Assembly: GCA_030682575.1 (NCBI GenBank)
Contig: JAUXNX010000003.1
Coordinates: 1 to 64,000, forward strand
Reading direction: 5' to 3'
Source of the DNA: Gammaproteobacteria bacterium
GTDB lineage: Bacteria; Pseudomonadota; Gammaproteobacteria; Pseudomonadales; Pseudohongiellaceae
DNA length: 64,000 bases
Part shown: one piece after another, positions 1 to 12,624 of the stretch
How positions within the stretch are numbered: the first letter of the stretch is position 1
Layout of the letters: each line of letters begins with the position of its first letter
Translations under genes and position numbers: made by a program
The notes under the pieces: generated by a model
What the model was told of the DNA's origin: nothing
The model's input: the letters and a program-made list of their open reading frames with translations, nothing else
Database searches by the model: none

Positions 1-94
1 TTGCCCTCCTCACGTCAGACCGTCGGCCGCCAGGGACGGCGGACGACGAGCCCCCATGGATGGGTTCACGGCGTGTCTGGCGTGAGGAGGGCAA
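1..94. repeat. Long imperfect inverted-repeat (hairpin) element upstream of uup
   Basis: Left arm ttgccctcctcacgtcagac (1-20) pairs with right arm gtctggcgtgaggagggcaa (75-94), 19/20 complementary. Inner palindromic segment gagcccccatggatgggttc. May extend left of the window. Confidence 0.75.
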
Positions 95-184
95 GCACCG
101 CCGCTCGGCAATCAGAGTACTGCGAGCACTGATTTAAATTAATCGACGCATGTCGTTCATATATAGAATTTGCTGGAAATATTT

Positions 185-2098
<1,914 letters not shown>

Positions 2099-2125
2099 TC
2101 AAAGGGTGGCAAACAATAGCGGCCC

Positions 2126-3334
2126 TTACATTCGCCCCCACTTGGCCTGCCAGCTGACGTGCCATCCCGGCAGATCCTCCGCAGCCATCGGCTTCCCGAT
2201 GAAATATCCTTGGGCCAGATCGCATCCGACTTGACGCAGATACTGCCAATCCGCCTCGTCTTCAACCCCTTCTGCGACACAAACCATTCCCAAATGTTTA
2301 GCCATTCCCATACTCCCCTCGAAAATCGCTCGGAGCGCGGGATTATCCGCAGCACCGTGCGTGAATCCCCTGTCGATCTTGAGTTCATTGAACGGGATGT
2401 CTCGCAACTGTGCCAACGATGAGTGTCCGGTGCCGAAATCATCGATGGACAGTCCGACCTTCTTGAGTCGCAATCGCGTCAGATTGTCGAGAGATATCAA
2501 ACGGTCCTTCATCAATCGCGATTCCGTCACCTCAAGCACCAACTGCGTCACCGGTACGTTCGCGTCACTTGCTACTCGCATTACAAAGTCGGGGAACTCC
2601 AGATGCACAAGGTTATCCATTGACACGTTCACGGACAGGTTGATATCCATCCCGCTGCGATTCCTGTCATCTATAAATCGTAGACCCTCCAACAACACTG
2701 CCTCAGTCAAGCGTCCGATGAGATTGGACTCTTCCGCCAGGCCGATGAACTGATCCGGGAATACCATTCCATCCATCGGGTGTTGCCAGCGGACCAGTGC
2801 CTCTACTGCGACGAAGTCGCCGCTGGCCACGGACACTTGCGGCTGGTAATGATTAATCAGCTCATGCCTGTCGAGAGCAGCGAGAAGGTCATCGGCGCAG
2901 TAGCGCTGGGGCGCGGAACGGACTCGGCCGCATCCTGCCTCTCCCTTCACGTGCTTGAGGATATCGGCGAGCGTTGTCGGCAAAACGGGTTTCTCGACTG
3001 CACCCAGAATATTCAGTTTGTGCGCCTTCGCGAGCAGCTGGGCGGCCTGGAGAATCCGCGGATCCTCACCACTGATCAGAACCAGCCCCCCAACGTATGC
3101 TGTACCCACAAGGTGCCGTATGAACTCAATACCATCCATCCCCGGCATACCCAGGTCGCAAAAAATGACCTGGTACGTCGCAGGATCTGCACCGAGCGCC
3201 TCCAACCCGTCTTCCGCCCGGGTGCACGCCACGACGTCCCGATAGCCAAGATTGTTGAGCTGCCTGGTGAGAATCTTCAGGAAAAACGGCTCGTCGTCGA
3301 TCACGAGAATCCGGATTTCATACATATCGCTCAT
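2126..3334 (-). CDS. Response regulator with EAL (c-di-GMP phosphodiesterase) domain
   Basis: N-terminal REC (IDDEPFF, CDLGMPGMDG). EAL domain retains VEALVRWQHP, NVSMDNL, LEVTES, IDDFGTGHSSL, LKIDRGF and VAEGVED. Confidence 0.9.
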   Translation of the reverse strand: MSDMYEIRILVIDDEPFFLKILTRQLNNLGYRDVVACTRAEDGLEALGADPATYQVIFCDLGMPGMDGIEFIRHLVGTAYVGGLVLISGEDPRILQAAQLLAKAHKLNILGAVEKPVLPTTLADILKHVKGEAGCGRVRSAPQRYCADDLLAALDRHELINHYQPQVSVASGDFVAVEALVRWQHPMDGMVFPDQFIGLAEESNLIGRLTEAVLLEGLRFIDDRNRSGMDINLSVNVSMDNLVHLEFPDFVMRVASDANVPVTQLVLEVTESRLMKDRLISLDNLTRLRLKKVGLSIDDFGTGHSSLAQLRDIPFNELKIDRGFTHGAADNPALRAIFEGSMGMAKHLGMVCVAEGVEDEADWQYLRQVGCDLAQGYFIGKPMAAEDLPGWHVSWQAKWGRM

Positions 3335-6300
3335 GGTGTTGTCCCTTTCAATGCTTCGTTGATTATCCTCTTGACCTCGTGGACCATGGCTTTGAAACCC
3401 GGCACGATATGGGACACCTGATCCTTGTCCCGAGACCGTCCGGCGCGCTCCAACTGTTCACAAATGTCGCCAAGCTGCATCGCGCCCACCGAGCGTGAGG
3501 CCGATTTGAGCTTGTGCGCGACCGATCCGACCTGGCTGGCATTCCCAGCTCTTGCCGCGGCAGCCAGCTCCTGCGCAAGCAGGACAAGCGTAGTACGATA
3601 GTCGTTGAGGAACTCGTTAACCAAATCCGGATCATCCCCTATCATCGACTTGAGGACATTGACGTCAAGCATCGCAGCGGAGTCACCTTTGTGCGTGACT
3701 GACTGCGGCGCGTCCTTCGTCGCCATCAGCGGAAGCCACTTGTGAAGGGTGACACGCAAGGTTTCCAGCGGGGATGGCTTGGTCAGGTACTCGTCCATGC
3801 CAGCGTCCAGTGCACGGCGCTCCTCGCCACGCAGAGCATTTGCAGTCAACGCGATGATGGGGATCCGCTGTCGTCCGGTTTCTTCCGCCCGGATGGCTTC
3901 CGCCAGGGAATAGCCATCGAATTCGGGCATGTGCAGATCGGTTAACACCAGTGCGAACCCACCCCGGCGCCACATCTCCAGTGCAACAGCACCATCGCTG
4001 GCAATTTCTGCGGCATAACCAAGCAGAGAAAGTTGCTGGCGGATGACCTTCTGGTTGATGGCATCGTCCTCGGCAACCAGAATCAGTTGCCCCGCTGCCC
4101 GTGCCGCCTCGATGGTCGGCGGTTCCATGCCCGGGCCACGCAGGTCATCTGTGTCCTCGTGGAATATCTCAGGTGATTCGCGGCCCGATGCCACCGCCAC
4201 CGCGCGGAGAAAGGATTGGCATCGCATCGCGTCGCCATCTATCAGCACGACATTGGGCGACTGCACCCGCCCCCGTCGGCGACGACCCCGCATCACTTGC
4301 AGGATCCTGACATTCGATGCGTCGTCAACGTTCACCGGCTCCGTCGCTTCAATCACCACGACAACCGGGTCTGTGACAGACCTGGACGCGCTGATCGCTG
4401 CATCGAAGTCATCTGCAATACGGGTGTCTGCACCGGCATGTTCAAGATAGGCGACAAGATTGTCAGCCCCCAGCCGCGGCCCGCCCACGACAATGCACTT
4501 GAGATCTGACAAATCCGGATCCGTCGACGAGAGTTGTTCATCGGGGACCGTCAGACCCAATTCGACCGTGAACCGGGAACCTACCCCCTTCTCGCTCTCG
4601 ACCTCGATCGTCCCTCCCATCAGGTCTACGATGCGCTTGCATATTGCCAAGCCAAGACCGGAGCCACCAAACCGGCGCGTCGTCGAGACTTCCGCCTGCG
4701 CGAACGCCTGAAAAAGCCCCTCCACGGTCCTCTGATCCATACCGATCCCGTTGTCCTCGACACTGAACAGCAGTGTAAATGGCTTTTTCCGCACCACCTC
4801 AGCCCGCACCTCAACACGGCCACGACGGCCGGTCTCGGCACCACAGAACTTGATTGCATTACCGGCGAGATTGTAAATAACCTGGCGCAGGCGCAGCTCA
4901 TCCCCCAGCACTGATCCCGGAATCTCCGGCGAAACGAACAGGACAAGGTCAATGTCCTTGCTGCTGGCCAGCGGTAACAGTGACACACACACACCCTCCA
5001 CCAACGCGGTGATGGCGACGGGCTCCGCCTCCAGTTCGAGCCGACCAGCCTCGATCTTCGAGAAATCAAGAATGTCGTCAATGATCCGCAGCAGCACCAT
5101 GGCGGAATCGCGGATAGTGCGCACAAGGTCCTTCTGGTGTTCGGTCAAACTGCTGTAAGTGAGCACATCTACCATACCGACAACGCCGTTCATGGGAGTA
5201 CGGATCTCGTGGCTCATCGTGGCAAGGAACGCCGATTTCGCCCGCGTGGCGTACTCCGCCGCTTGCCGTGCCTCGGTCAGATCCTTGATCATCCGTTCGC
5301 GTTCTTCCTCGGCCAGCCTGGCTGCAGTCACATCGCGCAACATCACCAGTGCTCCGGGCTTGCCCTCGTGCTCATACGGAACCGCAATCGCCTCGCTGAA
5401 GAACGGCGTCCCATCGAGGCGCAACAATTTTTCGCCCTCCATCGGCACCGGGACCCCCTCCTCATGCAATGCTGTGAGTCGAGACTTTGCTTTTTCCAGG
5501 CTATCGGGATGCACGATGTCCAAACCGTCACGACCAATGATCTGTGCCGGGTCAGTCGCCCCGAACAAGTCCATCGCCATTGGGTTCAGGTAGGCAAATT
5601 TCCCTTCGCTCAGTACGGCGATGGCGTACGGCGCCATTTCAATCAGCTCGCGGAACCGGCGCTCGCTTGCCTCGAGCCGACGCTCTGCTGCGCGCTCCTG
5701 AGACACATCACGGAACACCAGGACGACCCCCCACATCGCCCCGTCCGGCCCGAATATCGGGGCTGCGCTGTCGGCTATTGCACGCTCGGTCCCGTCTCTT
5801 GAAATGAGGATCGTATGGTTGGCCAGCCCCTGCACCTTCCCTGTCTCCAGAACACGCGCCACCGGGATTTCCGTTGCCTTGCGTGTCTGCTCGTTGATGA
5901 TGTTGAACACCTCGGCAACAGGGCGACCGTTTGCCGCCTCCTGTGTCCAACCGGTCAATTCCTCGGCGACGGGATTCAGGCGGGTTACCCGTCCCTCTGC
6001 GTCGGTGGCCATGACCGCGTCACCAATGGAATCCATCGTCACGGCAAGATCCTGTTCGCGTGCGCGTAGTTCTTCGGTGCGCGCTGCGACCTGTGCCTCC
6101 ATGACAGCACTGCGTCCAACGGCACCCAATGCCGCGAACCCCACAAGGAACGCCGCCAGCACCGAGAATCCGAGGTAGCCCCGCGCGGCGAGACTGGTGC
6201 CGGACAGCCAGCGGGGTTCGGCACTCACCATCTCCAGACTCAAGATCCGGCCGCCGAACTCGACGTCGTGTCTGTCGCTGACCAGCGCATCAAGGGGCAT

Positions 6301-7686
6301 CGACGCCAGCAACACCTCCGCATCGTAGCCCGGCGTGATGTCCACGACCCGGTAGTGCAGGCCGCGTTCTGTCGCCATGACGACGACTGGTGCAAGCAGA
6401 CGCTCGACGTCGAACACGCCCATCACAAAGCCTCGGAGCGCGCTACGACGCCCAGCCTCGTCGAGCGCCTCTGGTTCGACCCCGCGCTGGAATACCGGCA
6501 CGAAAACCGGGATTCCCTGGCGACCTGTCTGGACCAGAGGTACCGATGCCGCCGCCGCCGCGTCTGCTATAAGCACGGCTCGTTCCATCGCCGCTCGGCG
6601 CGTCGGCATGGCACCAAAGTCCAGTCCGATCGTTGCATTGTTCGAGTCCACAGGTTCTACGAAATAGCCGGGGAAATACTCCTCTCGGATTGCAGCGTCC
6701 ACGAAACCGTCCCCAGGCGACATTTCTTGAATCCGATAGCCTGGGAAGCCAGCCTCACGCGCGGCGCGTTCGAAATCCAGCCGCTCAGATGCGAGCACGC
6801 GAGGAACCCACTCCACCGCCTGAAGCCCTGGCCACTGCAGGATGGAGCGGGTGAATACGGCAAACTCCTCTCGCGCTACCTCGTCACTGGCGGCGTAGAA
6901 GCGCTCGACGCTTTCCAGCGCAGCGACCGCCTGGGGCAAAGTCTGCAACCCTGACTTGTACACTTCCAGAATCAGGCTGGATTCCTCGCTTGCAGCGTCA
7001 GACTTCTCGATTCGGTCCAGCGCCAGATTTCCCGCTGCGAGCAACCCCGCGATGACGACGAGCGGTACCGCGACCCGGTGTCCCCACAGCGCACGATATC
7101 GGTTCTCTCCAGGCCAAACCGTCATCAATATCGGGGCGACCAACAGGACGCCCAATGTGTTGCCAGCCCACCAGCCGAAGGTAGTCGTGACCGCGCCCAA
7201 TGTGGGTTTTGCTTCGGGTGCAACGCCGAGCACCGCAACGACTGCCGCGCCGAGTGCGCAGGCCACCGGACCTGCAAGAAGCAGGAACCAGGCCGCATCA
7301 CCGTCATTACGAAGCGGAACACTACCCGCGAGGAAGCGCCGTACAACCAGCGCGCCGATCCCCGCTTGCGCTGTCGCCGCCAAGGCCAGAATCAGCGCCG
7401 TCGATGACCACGCTAGCGCGGTGCCTGAAACAAAGACCTGGAATATCAGGTAGGCTCCAAGTGCGATACCCGCAAGGGTACGCCAGCCCCATAACAGGCA
7501 TAATACGAGCGCTGCACCGGAAGCTGGCCAGACCGGGGGGATGCCCGGCGACAGAGAGGCAATGGCAGCACCGACGGACGCAACGACTGCATAAACCATT
7601 GCCGCGACCACCATAGTCCAAAATGCAGTCGATAGTACTGGGTTCGCCGCAGCATCTGCTCTTGCAGGCTGAGATTTTAGATACAT
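3331..7686 (-). CDS. Hybrid sensor histidine kinase (MASE1-like TM, CHASE, 2x PAS, HisKA, HATPase, degenerate REC, REC, Hpt)
   Basis: [15 protein letters not shown] (H box), DNGIGM and GSGLGLAI (ATPase), [12 protein letters not shown] (REC), [13 protein letters not shown] (Hpt). N-terminal TM helices followed by a CHASE-like segment. Confidence 0.88.
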   Translation of the reverse strand: MYLKSQPARADAAANPVLSTAFWTMVVAAMVYAVVASVGAAIASLSPGIPPVWPASGAALVLCLLWGWRTLAGIALGAYLIFQVFVSGTALAWSSTALILALAATAQAGIGALVVRRFLAGSVPLRNDGDAAWFLLLAGPVACALGAAVVAVLGVAPEAKPTLGAVTTTFGWWAGNTLGVLLVAPILMTVWPGENRYRALWGHRVAVPLVVIAGLLAAGNLALDRIEKSDAASEESSLILEVYKSGLQTLPQAVAALESVERFYAASDEVAREEFAVFTRSILQWPGLQAVEWVPRVLASERLDFERAAREAGFPGYRIQEMSPGDGFVDAAIREEYFPGYFVEPVDSNNATIGLDFGAMPTRRAAMERAVLIADAAAAASVPLVQTGRQGIPVFVPVFQRGVEPEALDEAGRRSALRGFVMGVFDVERLLAPVVVMATERGLHYRVVDITPGYDAEVLLASMPLDALVSDRHDVEFGGRILSLEMVSAEPRWLSGTSLAARGYLGFSVLAAFLVGFAALGAVGRSAVMEAQVAARTEELRAREQDLAVTMDSIGDAVMATDAEGRVTRLNPVAEELTGWTQEAANGRPVAEVFNIINEQTRKATEIPVARVLETGKVQGLANHTILISRDGTERAIADSAAPIFGPDGAMWGVVLVFRDVSQERAAERRLEASERRFRELIEMAPYAIAVLSEGKFAYLNPMAMDLFGATDPAQIIGRDGLDIVHPDSLEKAKSRLTALHEEGVPVPMEGEKLLRLDGTPFFSEAIAVPYEHEGKPGALVMLRDVTAARLAEEERERMIKDLTEARQAAEYATRAKSAFLATMSHEIRTPMNGVVGMVDVLTYSSLTEHQKDLVRTIRDSAMVLLRIIDDILDFSKIEAGRLELEAEPVAITALVEGVCVSLLPLASSKDIDLVLFVSPEIPGSVLGDELRLRQVIYNLAGNAIKFCGAETGRRGRVEVRAEVVRKKPFTLLFSVEDNGIGMDQRTVEGLFQAFAQAEVSTTRRFGGSGLGLAICKRIVDLMGGTIEVESEKGVGSRFTVELGLTVPDEQLSSTDPDLSDLKCIVVGGPRLGADNLVAYLEHAGADTRIADDFDAAISASRSVTDPVVVVIEATEPVNVDDASNVRILQVMRGRRRRGRVQSPNVVLIDGDAMRCQSFLRAVAVASGRESPEIFHEDTDDLRGPGMEPPTIEAARAAGQLILVAEDDAINQKVIRQQLSLLGYAAEIASDGAVALEMWRRGGFALVLTDLHMPEFDGYSLAEAIRAEETGRQRIPIIALTANALRGEERRALDAGMDEYLTKPSPLETLRVTLHKWLPLMATKDAPQSVTHKGDSAAMLDVNVLKSMIGDDPDLVNEFLNDYRTTLVLLAQELAAAARAGNASQVGSVAHKLKSASRSVGAMQLGDICEQLERAGRSRDKDQVSHIVPGFKAMVHEVKRIINEALKGTTP

Positions 7687-8266
7687 CGTGACCCCTTCCG
7701 ATGCTTAGCTGTTATTCTGGAGTAACGTCCTCGCCTGGCACGATGATTCTCAAACCTTTTTGGTAGACGCAGGTACCATGCTCTGGCATAGACTATTGTG
7801 CTGTCAAAAGTCTGCTGCGGGCCCGTAATTGTCGTATTGACCTATGACAATATCATGTTCGAAAATTATTGTTCGACTACAGTTTTCACCTGCATGCAAT
7901 TCTCACTCACCTGGAAATGGATGTCGCCTTCGTCTCTGAATTTACACAAGGACGAAGTTTTTTGCACAATGTTTCCGACGATTGGCTTCCGATTGATTCT
8001 AACAATCGCATTGAAAGGTGGCGATATTTAGGGGACATTTTGTTGTTTTGGTAATACACCGGATCAGTCTCTGTATGAAAGAGACTTGGGCATAGTTCAA
8101 TTTGGCTCCATGTGTCTCTCTTATTCTTCTAACGCCGCCTGCGGTTACTTAATCGCAGGTTGATCGGAGCGAGTGCAGGCTTGTCACGTTGTCGTCCAAT
8201 CGCGCTGTTTTCATCACTGAACTGATTTGTATCTGTGTGTTTTTTTCAGCGCGAGATGTCTTCGTG

Positions 8267-9421
8267 TCAATGCCGGTAAGTGGCAGCAAGGCCAGAAGTT
8301 GTCGGCATGAGATCGGCCCGCATTACCCAGACCTCACCGCCCATTTTACCGACCAGTTGCCCCAGATCATCGAGCATGTCATCAACCTGGGGACTGCTCA
8401 GATCAGCAATGTCGATAGCGCCGGTGGTGAAATCCAGGCGGCCAGGAATCTGACGCCCGGATTCAATCAACAGTGTAGCCACCCGTCCGCTGGCGGCAGC
8501 TTCAGCAACTTGTGCAAGATCATAGCTGCCAAGCCCCACTGACATTGCATCGGTATAGGCCTCTGCCATTGCGACTTGCCGCGCTTGATGCTGGGGTTCA
8601 ACGAGCTTCCACACACGCTCCCGAAGCTCATCAAGCGAGAGGCTTTCAGGATTGACCGTCAGTCCCTCTTCCATCAACAAGGGATTGTGGCTGACTTTGC
8701 GGAATATTGCGTGATGTTCGGGCAGTGCTACCAATATCAGGGGTAATTCCGATGGCCTGGAATGGTGCTCAAGGACAGCACGGTCGACTGCGCGGAAAAA
8801 GCGCTCCGCATCATGATCAACCTCATCCTTCTTGCCGCCATGTCCATGGTGCATTGCACCTTGTGATCCGCCCACGCCTCCGTAGGAAGCAACCGTATGA
8901 CGCGGCTCGGTAAGCTCATCACCCAGCGCTGCAGACATTGTCTGTGGCACTCCAGTCTCAGGTGTAATTTCATCCAAAGTATCGCGGTTGCCCTCGAAGA
9001 ACCTCAGCCCACCCCGGCTGAGTCCCAGCACCTGAAAGCGTTCGGCGGACTGCAGATAGTGACGCAAGGGCTTGGAATGAAAAGTGCCAGCCACTATAGC
9101 CAATTCTGGTGCAGACCTTTGGAGCCTAAACACCCGGAAATAGCTTGGCCCACCCAGAACAGCTAAACCATCGAGCGCGTGGTTCCAGAAATTCTGATCC
9201 TGTGCCAGTGCAACAAAGGGTTCCAGCAGAGCCTTGGTCTCTGCTGCTGAATGCTCCTCACGAAGCGAAGTCTCCAACGACTTCACCAGATTGCGGAAAC
9301 GGATCGGATCCTGTTGGTTATCAGGGCTTTTTCGGTGCGTCGGCTGATACAAGGAAAGACATACAGGCAGATCCAGCAATGATATTTCCTGCAATGTCGC
9401 GGCGGTAAGTTTGTCAGTCAT
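8267..9421 (-). CDS. baeRF (bacterial archaeo-eukaryotic release factor)-like protein, possible Balon-type ribosome hibernation factor
   Basis: N-terminus LPVCLSLYQPTHRKSPDNQQDPIRFRNLVKSLE and C-terminus GRVATLLIESGRQIPGRLD fit the baeRF family. ATG at 9421 preferred over the ORF start at 9556. Confidence 0.65.
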   Translation of the reverse strand: MTDKLTAATLQEISLLDLPVCLSLYQPTHRKSPDNQQDPIRFRNLVKSLETSLREEHSAAETKALLEPFVALAQDQNFWNHALDGLAVLGGPSYFRVFRLQRSAPELAIVAGTFHSKPLRHYLQSAERFQVLGLSRGGLRFFEGNRDTLDEITPETGVPQTMSAALGDELTEPRHTVASYGGVGGSQGAMHHGHGGKKDEVDHDAERFFRAVDRAVLEHHSRPSELPLILVALPEHHAIFRKVSHNPLLMEEGLTVNPESLSLDELRERVWKLVEPQHQARQVAMAEAYTDAMSVGLGSYDLAQVAEAAASGRVATLLIESGRQIPGRLDFTTGAIDIADLSSPQVDDMLDDLGQLVGKMGGEVWVMRADLMPTTSGLAATYRH

Positions 9422-9652
9422 GAGTACCTCTTTGACAGGAATTGTTGATGTGGATATCTGTCCGGTCACAAAAACGCTTTGAGGGGATATCCACCGGGGA
9501 GTCATTGTTGCTTTTTTCAGCAGGGTGTTCTGTACGATTGCGAACGCGAAACTCAAGTATGAAGTGCAGTCTCGTTTAAAACTGGCTAAATCTCTCTGGC
9601 ACGAGGGAGATGCGGGAGTGAGAATTGATTCCGTATGCTGACATTCCTGCGT

Positions 9653-11140
9653 TCACTCCACGATCTTGATCCAGTCGCCCGGCTGCGGGTTGCCGGTAGG
9701 ATAGTAGCCGTTGATAAGACGCAAGGTCTCTTCGGGGTAATTGGCGATGGGGCTCATGCGCGCCAACGCGGGCCAGGTGAAGCCCTCGCCAACCTGCACG
9801 TAGCGAATCTTGCTCTCGTTGCCAGAGAAACGCTCATTGCTCTGAATGGCGCGGAAAGTGCGGATCGACGCCAGCAACTGCGCGTCAAGTTCATCCTCGC
9901 GTGCACTGTCCTTCATCTCTCCCGTGAAAATAAAGACTCGTGGCCCCATGTAGATTACCGCTATACGCTGGCTCGCGCCTTCCCTGCTGACGACTCCTGT
10001 GTAGCCGGTGAGGCGGAACTGCGAAAGCGCTTCGGATTTCTGCAGATTGGTGATACCCAGCTTGTCGCGGATGAACAGGCGCGGCTCAATGCTCTCCTGC
10101 ATACGCTGTACTTCCACACGCAGACTGCTGGTGCCATCGCTGCTCGCAGCGGAGGCGGTCGAGGGCGTCTCTGTCACCGACCAACCGTCCGGAAATACCA
10201 TCGTGTAGCCCATGACTTCCTGGTAGTACCGATTGCGCGCCGCGGTACCGGTGATGGCCTGGCTCTCGCCAACGATCAGCCCGTCCATCTCATCACGAAA
10301 TCTCTGGTTATCCACCAGGGTAGCCTGGTTGGCTGGCAATGCCCCTACACTCGCAACGGCTTGTTGCAGCCGCGTATCGTTGCGCGGGTGTGTGGCGAAC
10401 AAACCATGATAACTGGGTTGCTTGTTGGCCACCTTGACGTTGAAGTCTTCCTGATTCTTCAGCACAGTCACCACGCGAATGACAGCCTGCGGATCGTAGC
10501 CAGCCCTCAGGAGATACTCTGCACCCAAGCTGTCAGCTTCCAGTTCGTGCTCACGACCGAAGCCGCTCAAACCCGCCTGAGCCCAAATGGAGCCCACATC
10601 CATGATCTGGGAGCCGATGTATCCACTGCCTGTCGCAACAGCTGCCACGACACCACCGACGCCAGCAGCAATACGTGCCAGGTTACCACTGGATTGCTGC
10701 TGCACTGCATGCCGTGCGGTGATATGACCAATCTCGTGACCCAGCACGGCGGCCAGTTCGGCTTCGGAATTCAGATAGGCCATGAGGCCACGGTTGATGT
10801 AAACGTAACCGCCAGGCAACGCGAACGCATTGATTTCGGGACTGTCGATCACAGTGAAGGTAAAGGTAAGATCGGGCCGATGACTGACAGCGGCCAGTCT
10901 CTGGCCCACTTCGTTGACATAGGCGGTGAGCTGCTCGTCTGTCATGACGGCCATGCTCTGCATGACCTTGTCGTGTTCTTCCTTGCCGATCTCCATCTCG
11001 CGCCGCTCGGACATCATGACGATGTTGCCCTGTCCCGTCGCCGGATTGATCGCACAGGAAGACAGCACAAGCAGACAGGTGAGGGCCAGCAGGCTGATCC
11101 TGCTGATGGCGGAAGGAATGTGGTTACTCAGAATGCCCAT
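9653..11140 (-). CDS. M48 family metalloprotease, lipoprotein
   Basis: Lipobox LLVLSSC and zinc motif HEIGHITARHAVQ with LEADSLGAEY. Confidence 0.88.
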   Translation of the reverse strand: MGILSNHIPSAISRISLLALTCLLVLSSCAINPATGQGNIVMMSERREMEIGKEEHDKVMQSMAVMTDEQLTAYVNEVGQRLAAVSHRPDLTFTFTVIDSPEINAFALPGGYVYINRGLMAYLNSEAELAAVLGHEIGHITARHAVQQQSSGNLARIAAGVGGVVAAVATGSGYIGSQIMDVGSIWAQAGLSGFGREHELEADSLGAEYLLRAGYDPQAVIRVVTVLKNQEDFNVKVANKQPSYHGLFATHPRNDTRLQQAVASVGALPANQATLVDNQRFRDEMDGLIVGESQAITGTAARNRYYQEVMGYTMVFPDGWSVTETPSTASAASSDGTSSLRVEVQRMQESIEPRLFIRDKLGITNLQKSEALSQFRLTGYTGVVSREGASQRIAVIYMGPRVFIFTGEMKDSAREDELDAQLLASIRTFRAIQSNERFSGNESKIRYVQVGEGFTWPALARMSPIANYPEETLRLINGYYPTGNPQPGDWIKIVE

Positions 11141-11181
11141 GTCTACCTTGCCTTGACCACTCGATACCGGTCAGTTGATTA

Positions 11182-11877
11182 CTAATCACCATTCACGAAC
11201 TGCTGTAGCTGCACAGCAAGACTGTTGCAGGCATTTGCCTCCACTCTCGCGATCAGTGGAATGGGTACGACCACGGCAGGGAGATAGGACTGGCCTGTGG
11301 CGTCAGTGCTGATGGTACCGACCGAGGCGAAAGAGGAGACATCCCAGACCCGCGCATCGAAGTTGGAATCGTCTTCCCACGAGCCGAAGCCGAAGCAGCC
11401 ACCACCGCCGGGACCAACCGCACAGGAAATGGAACCCATGCGATTGCTGGTTTCCGTCTGTCCATCGACCCATACGATATAGCGAATGCCGTAATCCGCA
11501 ATCTTCTGTGACACCAGAGGCTCTTCCATCAGCACTTGCAGATCGGCGGTACGCAGCGGCGCTGTGCGCGGCTCGAACCACGGAAACAGCGAGTCGATGA
11601 ACTCCTTCTCGGGAATCACGCGGATACCGGCTGCGCCGCGCGAGACCCGTTGTCCAACACAGTTCACGAACTCCTCGCGCGTCTCATAGGTACTGCCCTG
11701 ACGCCGCCCCAGAATCACGATTGACTCGTGGGACTCGATGCCCGTTGCCCCTTGCCGGAACTCGTCCACCGTTGTTGTAGTGCAGGCGCCCAGTGTGAAG
11801 ATTATCGCCAACGCCCCTGTCGCCTGAAGCAGGGCGCCACGGATTCTTTTTATTTTTCTGCTGTTGTCAGTAGTCAT
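11182..11877 (-). CDS. Uncharacterised lipoprotein
   Basis: Signal peptide with lipobox (ALAIIFTLGAC). Start at 11877 or 11904. Confidence 0.6.
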   Translation of the reverse strand: MTTDNSRKIKRIRGALLQATGALAIIFTLGACTTTTVDEFRQGATGIESHESIVILGRRQGSTYETREEFVNCVGQRVSRGAAGIRVIPEKEFIDSLFPWFEPRTAPLRTADLQVLMEEPLVSQKIADYGIRYIVWVDGQTETSNRMGSISCAVGPGGGGCFGFGSWEDDSNFDARVWDVSSFASVGTISTDATGQSYLPAVVVPIPLIARVEANACNSLAVQLQQFVNGD

Positions 11878-11928
11878 GATGCCTCTGGAAAACTCTATGC
11901 CCATCGTCCCTGACCAGGTAAAACCAAA

Positions 11929-12624
11929 TTACTGTTTACTTGCCAACCAATCTCTCACCTCTGGTACCGAACCAAAGCTGAGTGAAAAATTCGAAGCCAG
12001 ATCGCGCAACGCACCAACAGTAGCGTCGTTGATTCCCGACTCGACTGATCGCATCGACTCGGTAGGGGTCTTGCCATAAGAGGTCACTACCCAGTCCGCA
12101 ATATATCCGCCGTCCGGCGCCAGCAGACGCATGTTGTACTTGACCCATACTTCGTAGGCATCCAGACGGGTCTTCTGCGGAAGTGCCAGCTGAAATTCTT
12201 CGATGCTTGGTGCAAACACGGCGTCCACGCCGGCACTGGTTGCGTCCGAGAGTTCATCCAGTACCACGACTCTCGCGAACATCGCTGGCAGCACCGAACC
12301 GAACAGCTGTATGTGTGTCAGACCGCTGTCCACTTTGTATTCTTCCTTGCCCGTCTCGCTATATTCCGTGTAGCTGAAATTTCTTAGCTCATCACCGTAA
12401 TACACACCCACTGCCAGAGGAATTTGGCGGATATTGGGGCTGGGGTAGCTGCCCTGCACCACCACTGAATTGACGCCACAGCTACTGATGAATAGCGCCA
12501 GGGATGCGATTACCACGGTCTTCAGCTTCTTTACACGAATCACTGCATTTCTCCGGATTACTGATACCGATCTTGCCAGACCTTCCATTACAACCAGTGT
12601 GTTTGTCTGTCTGCTGTCCCGCAC
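11929..12624 (-). CDS. Uncharacterised lipoprotein
   Basis: Hydrophobic segment and lipobox-like IASLALFISSC. Same strand and tight spacing as the downstream cluster genes. The true start may be internal. Confidence 0.55.
   Translation of the reverse strand: MRDSRQTNTLVVMEGLARSVSVIRRNAVIRVKKLKTVVIASLALFISSCGVNSVVVQGSYPSPNIRQIPLAVGVYYGDELRNFSYTEYSETGKEEYKVDSGLTHIQLFGSVLPAMFARVVVLDELSDATSAGVDAVFAPSIEEFQLALPQKTRLDAYEVWVKYNMRLLAPDGGYIADWVVTSYGKTPTESMRSVESGINDATVGALRDLASNFSLSFGSVPEVRDWLASKQ

Noticed and set aside
9635-11185. 516-aa plus-strand ORF opposite the M48 protease
   Set aside because: Antisense shadow ORF. The minus-strand frame has a lipobox and HEXXH motif; this translation has no recognisable domain.
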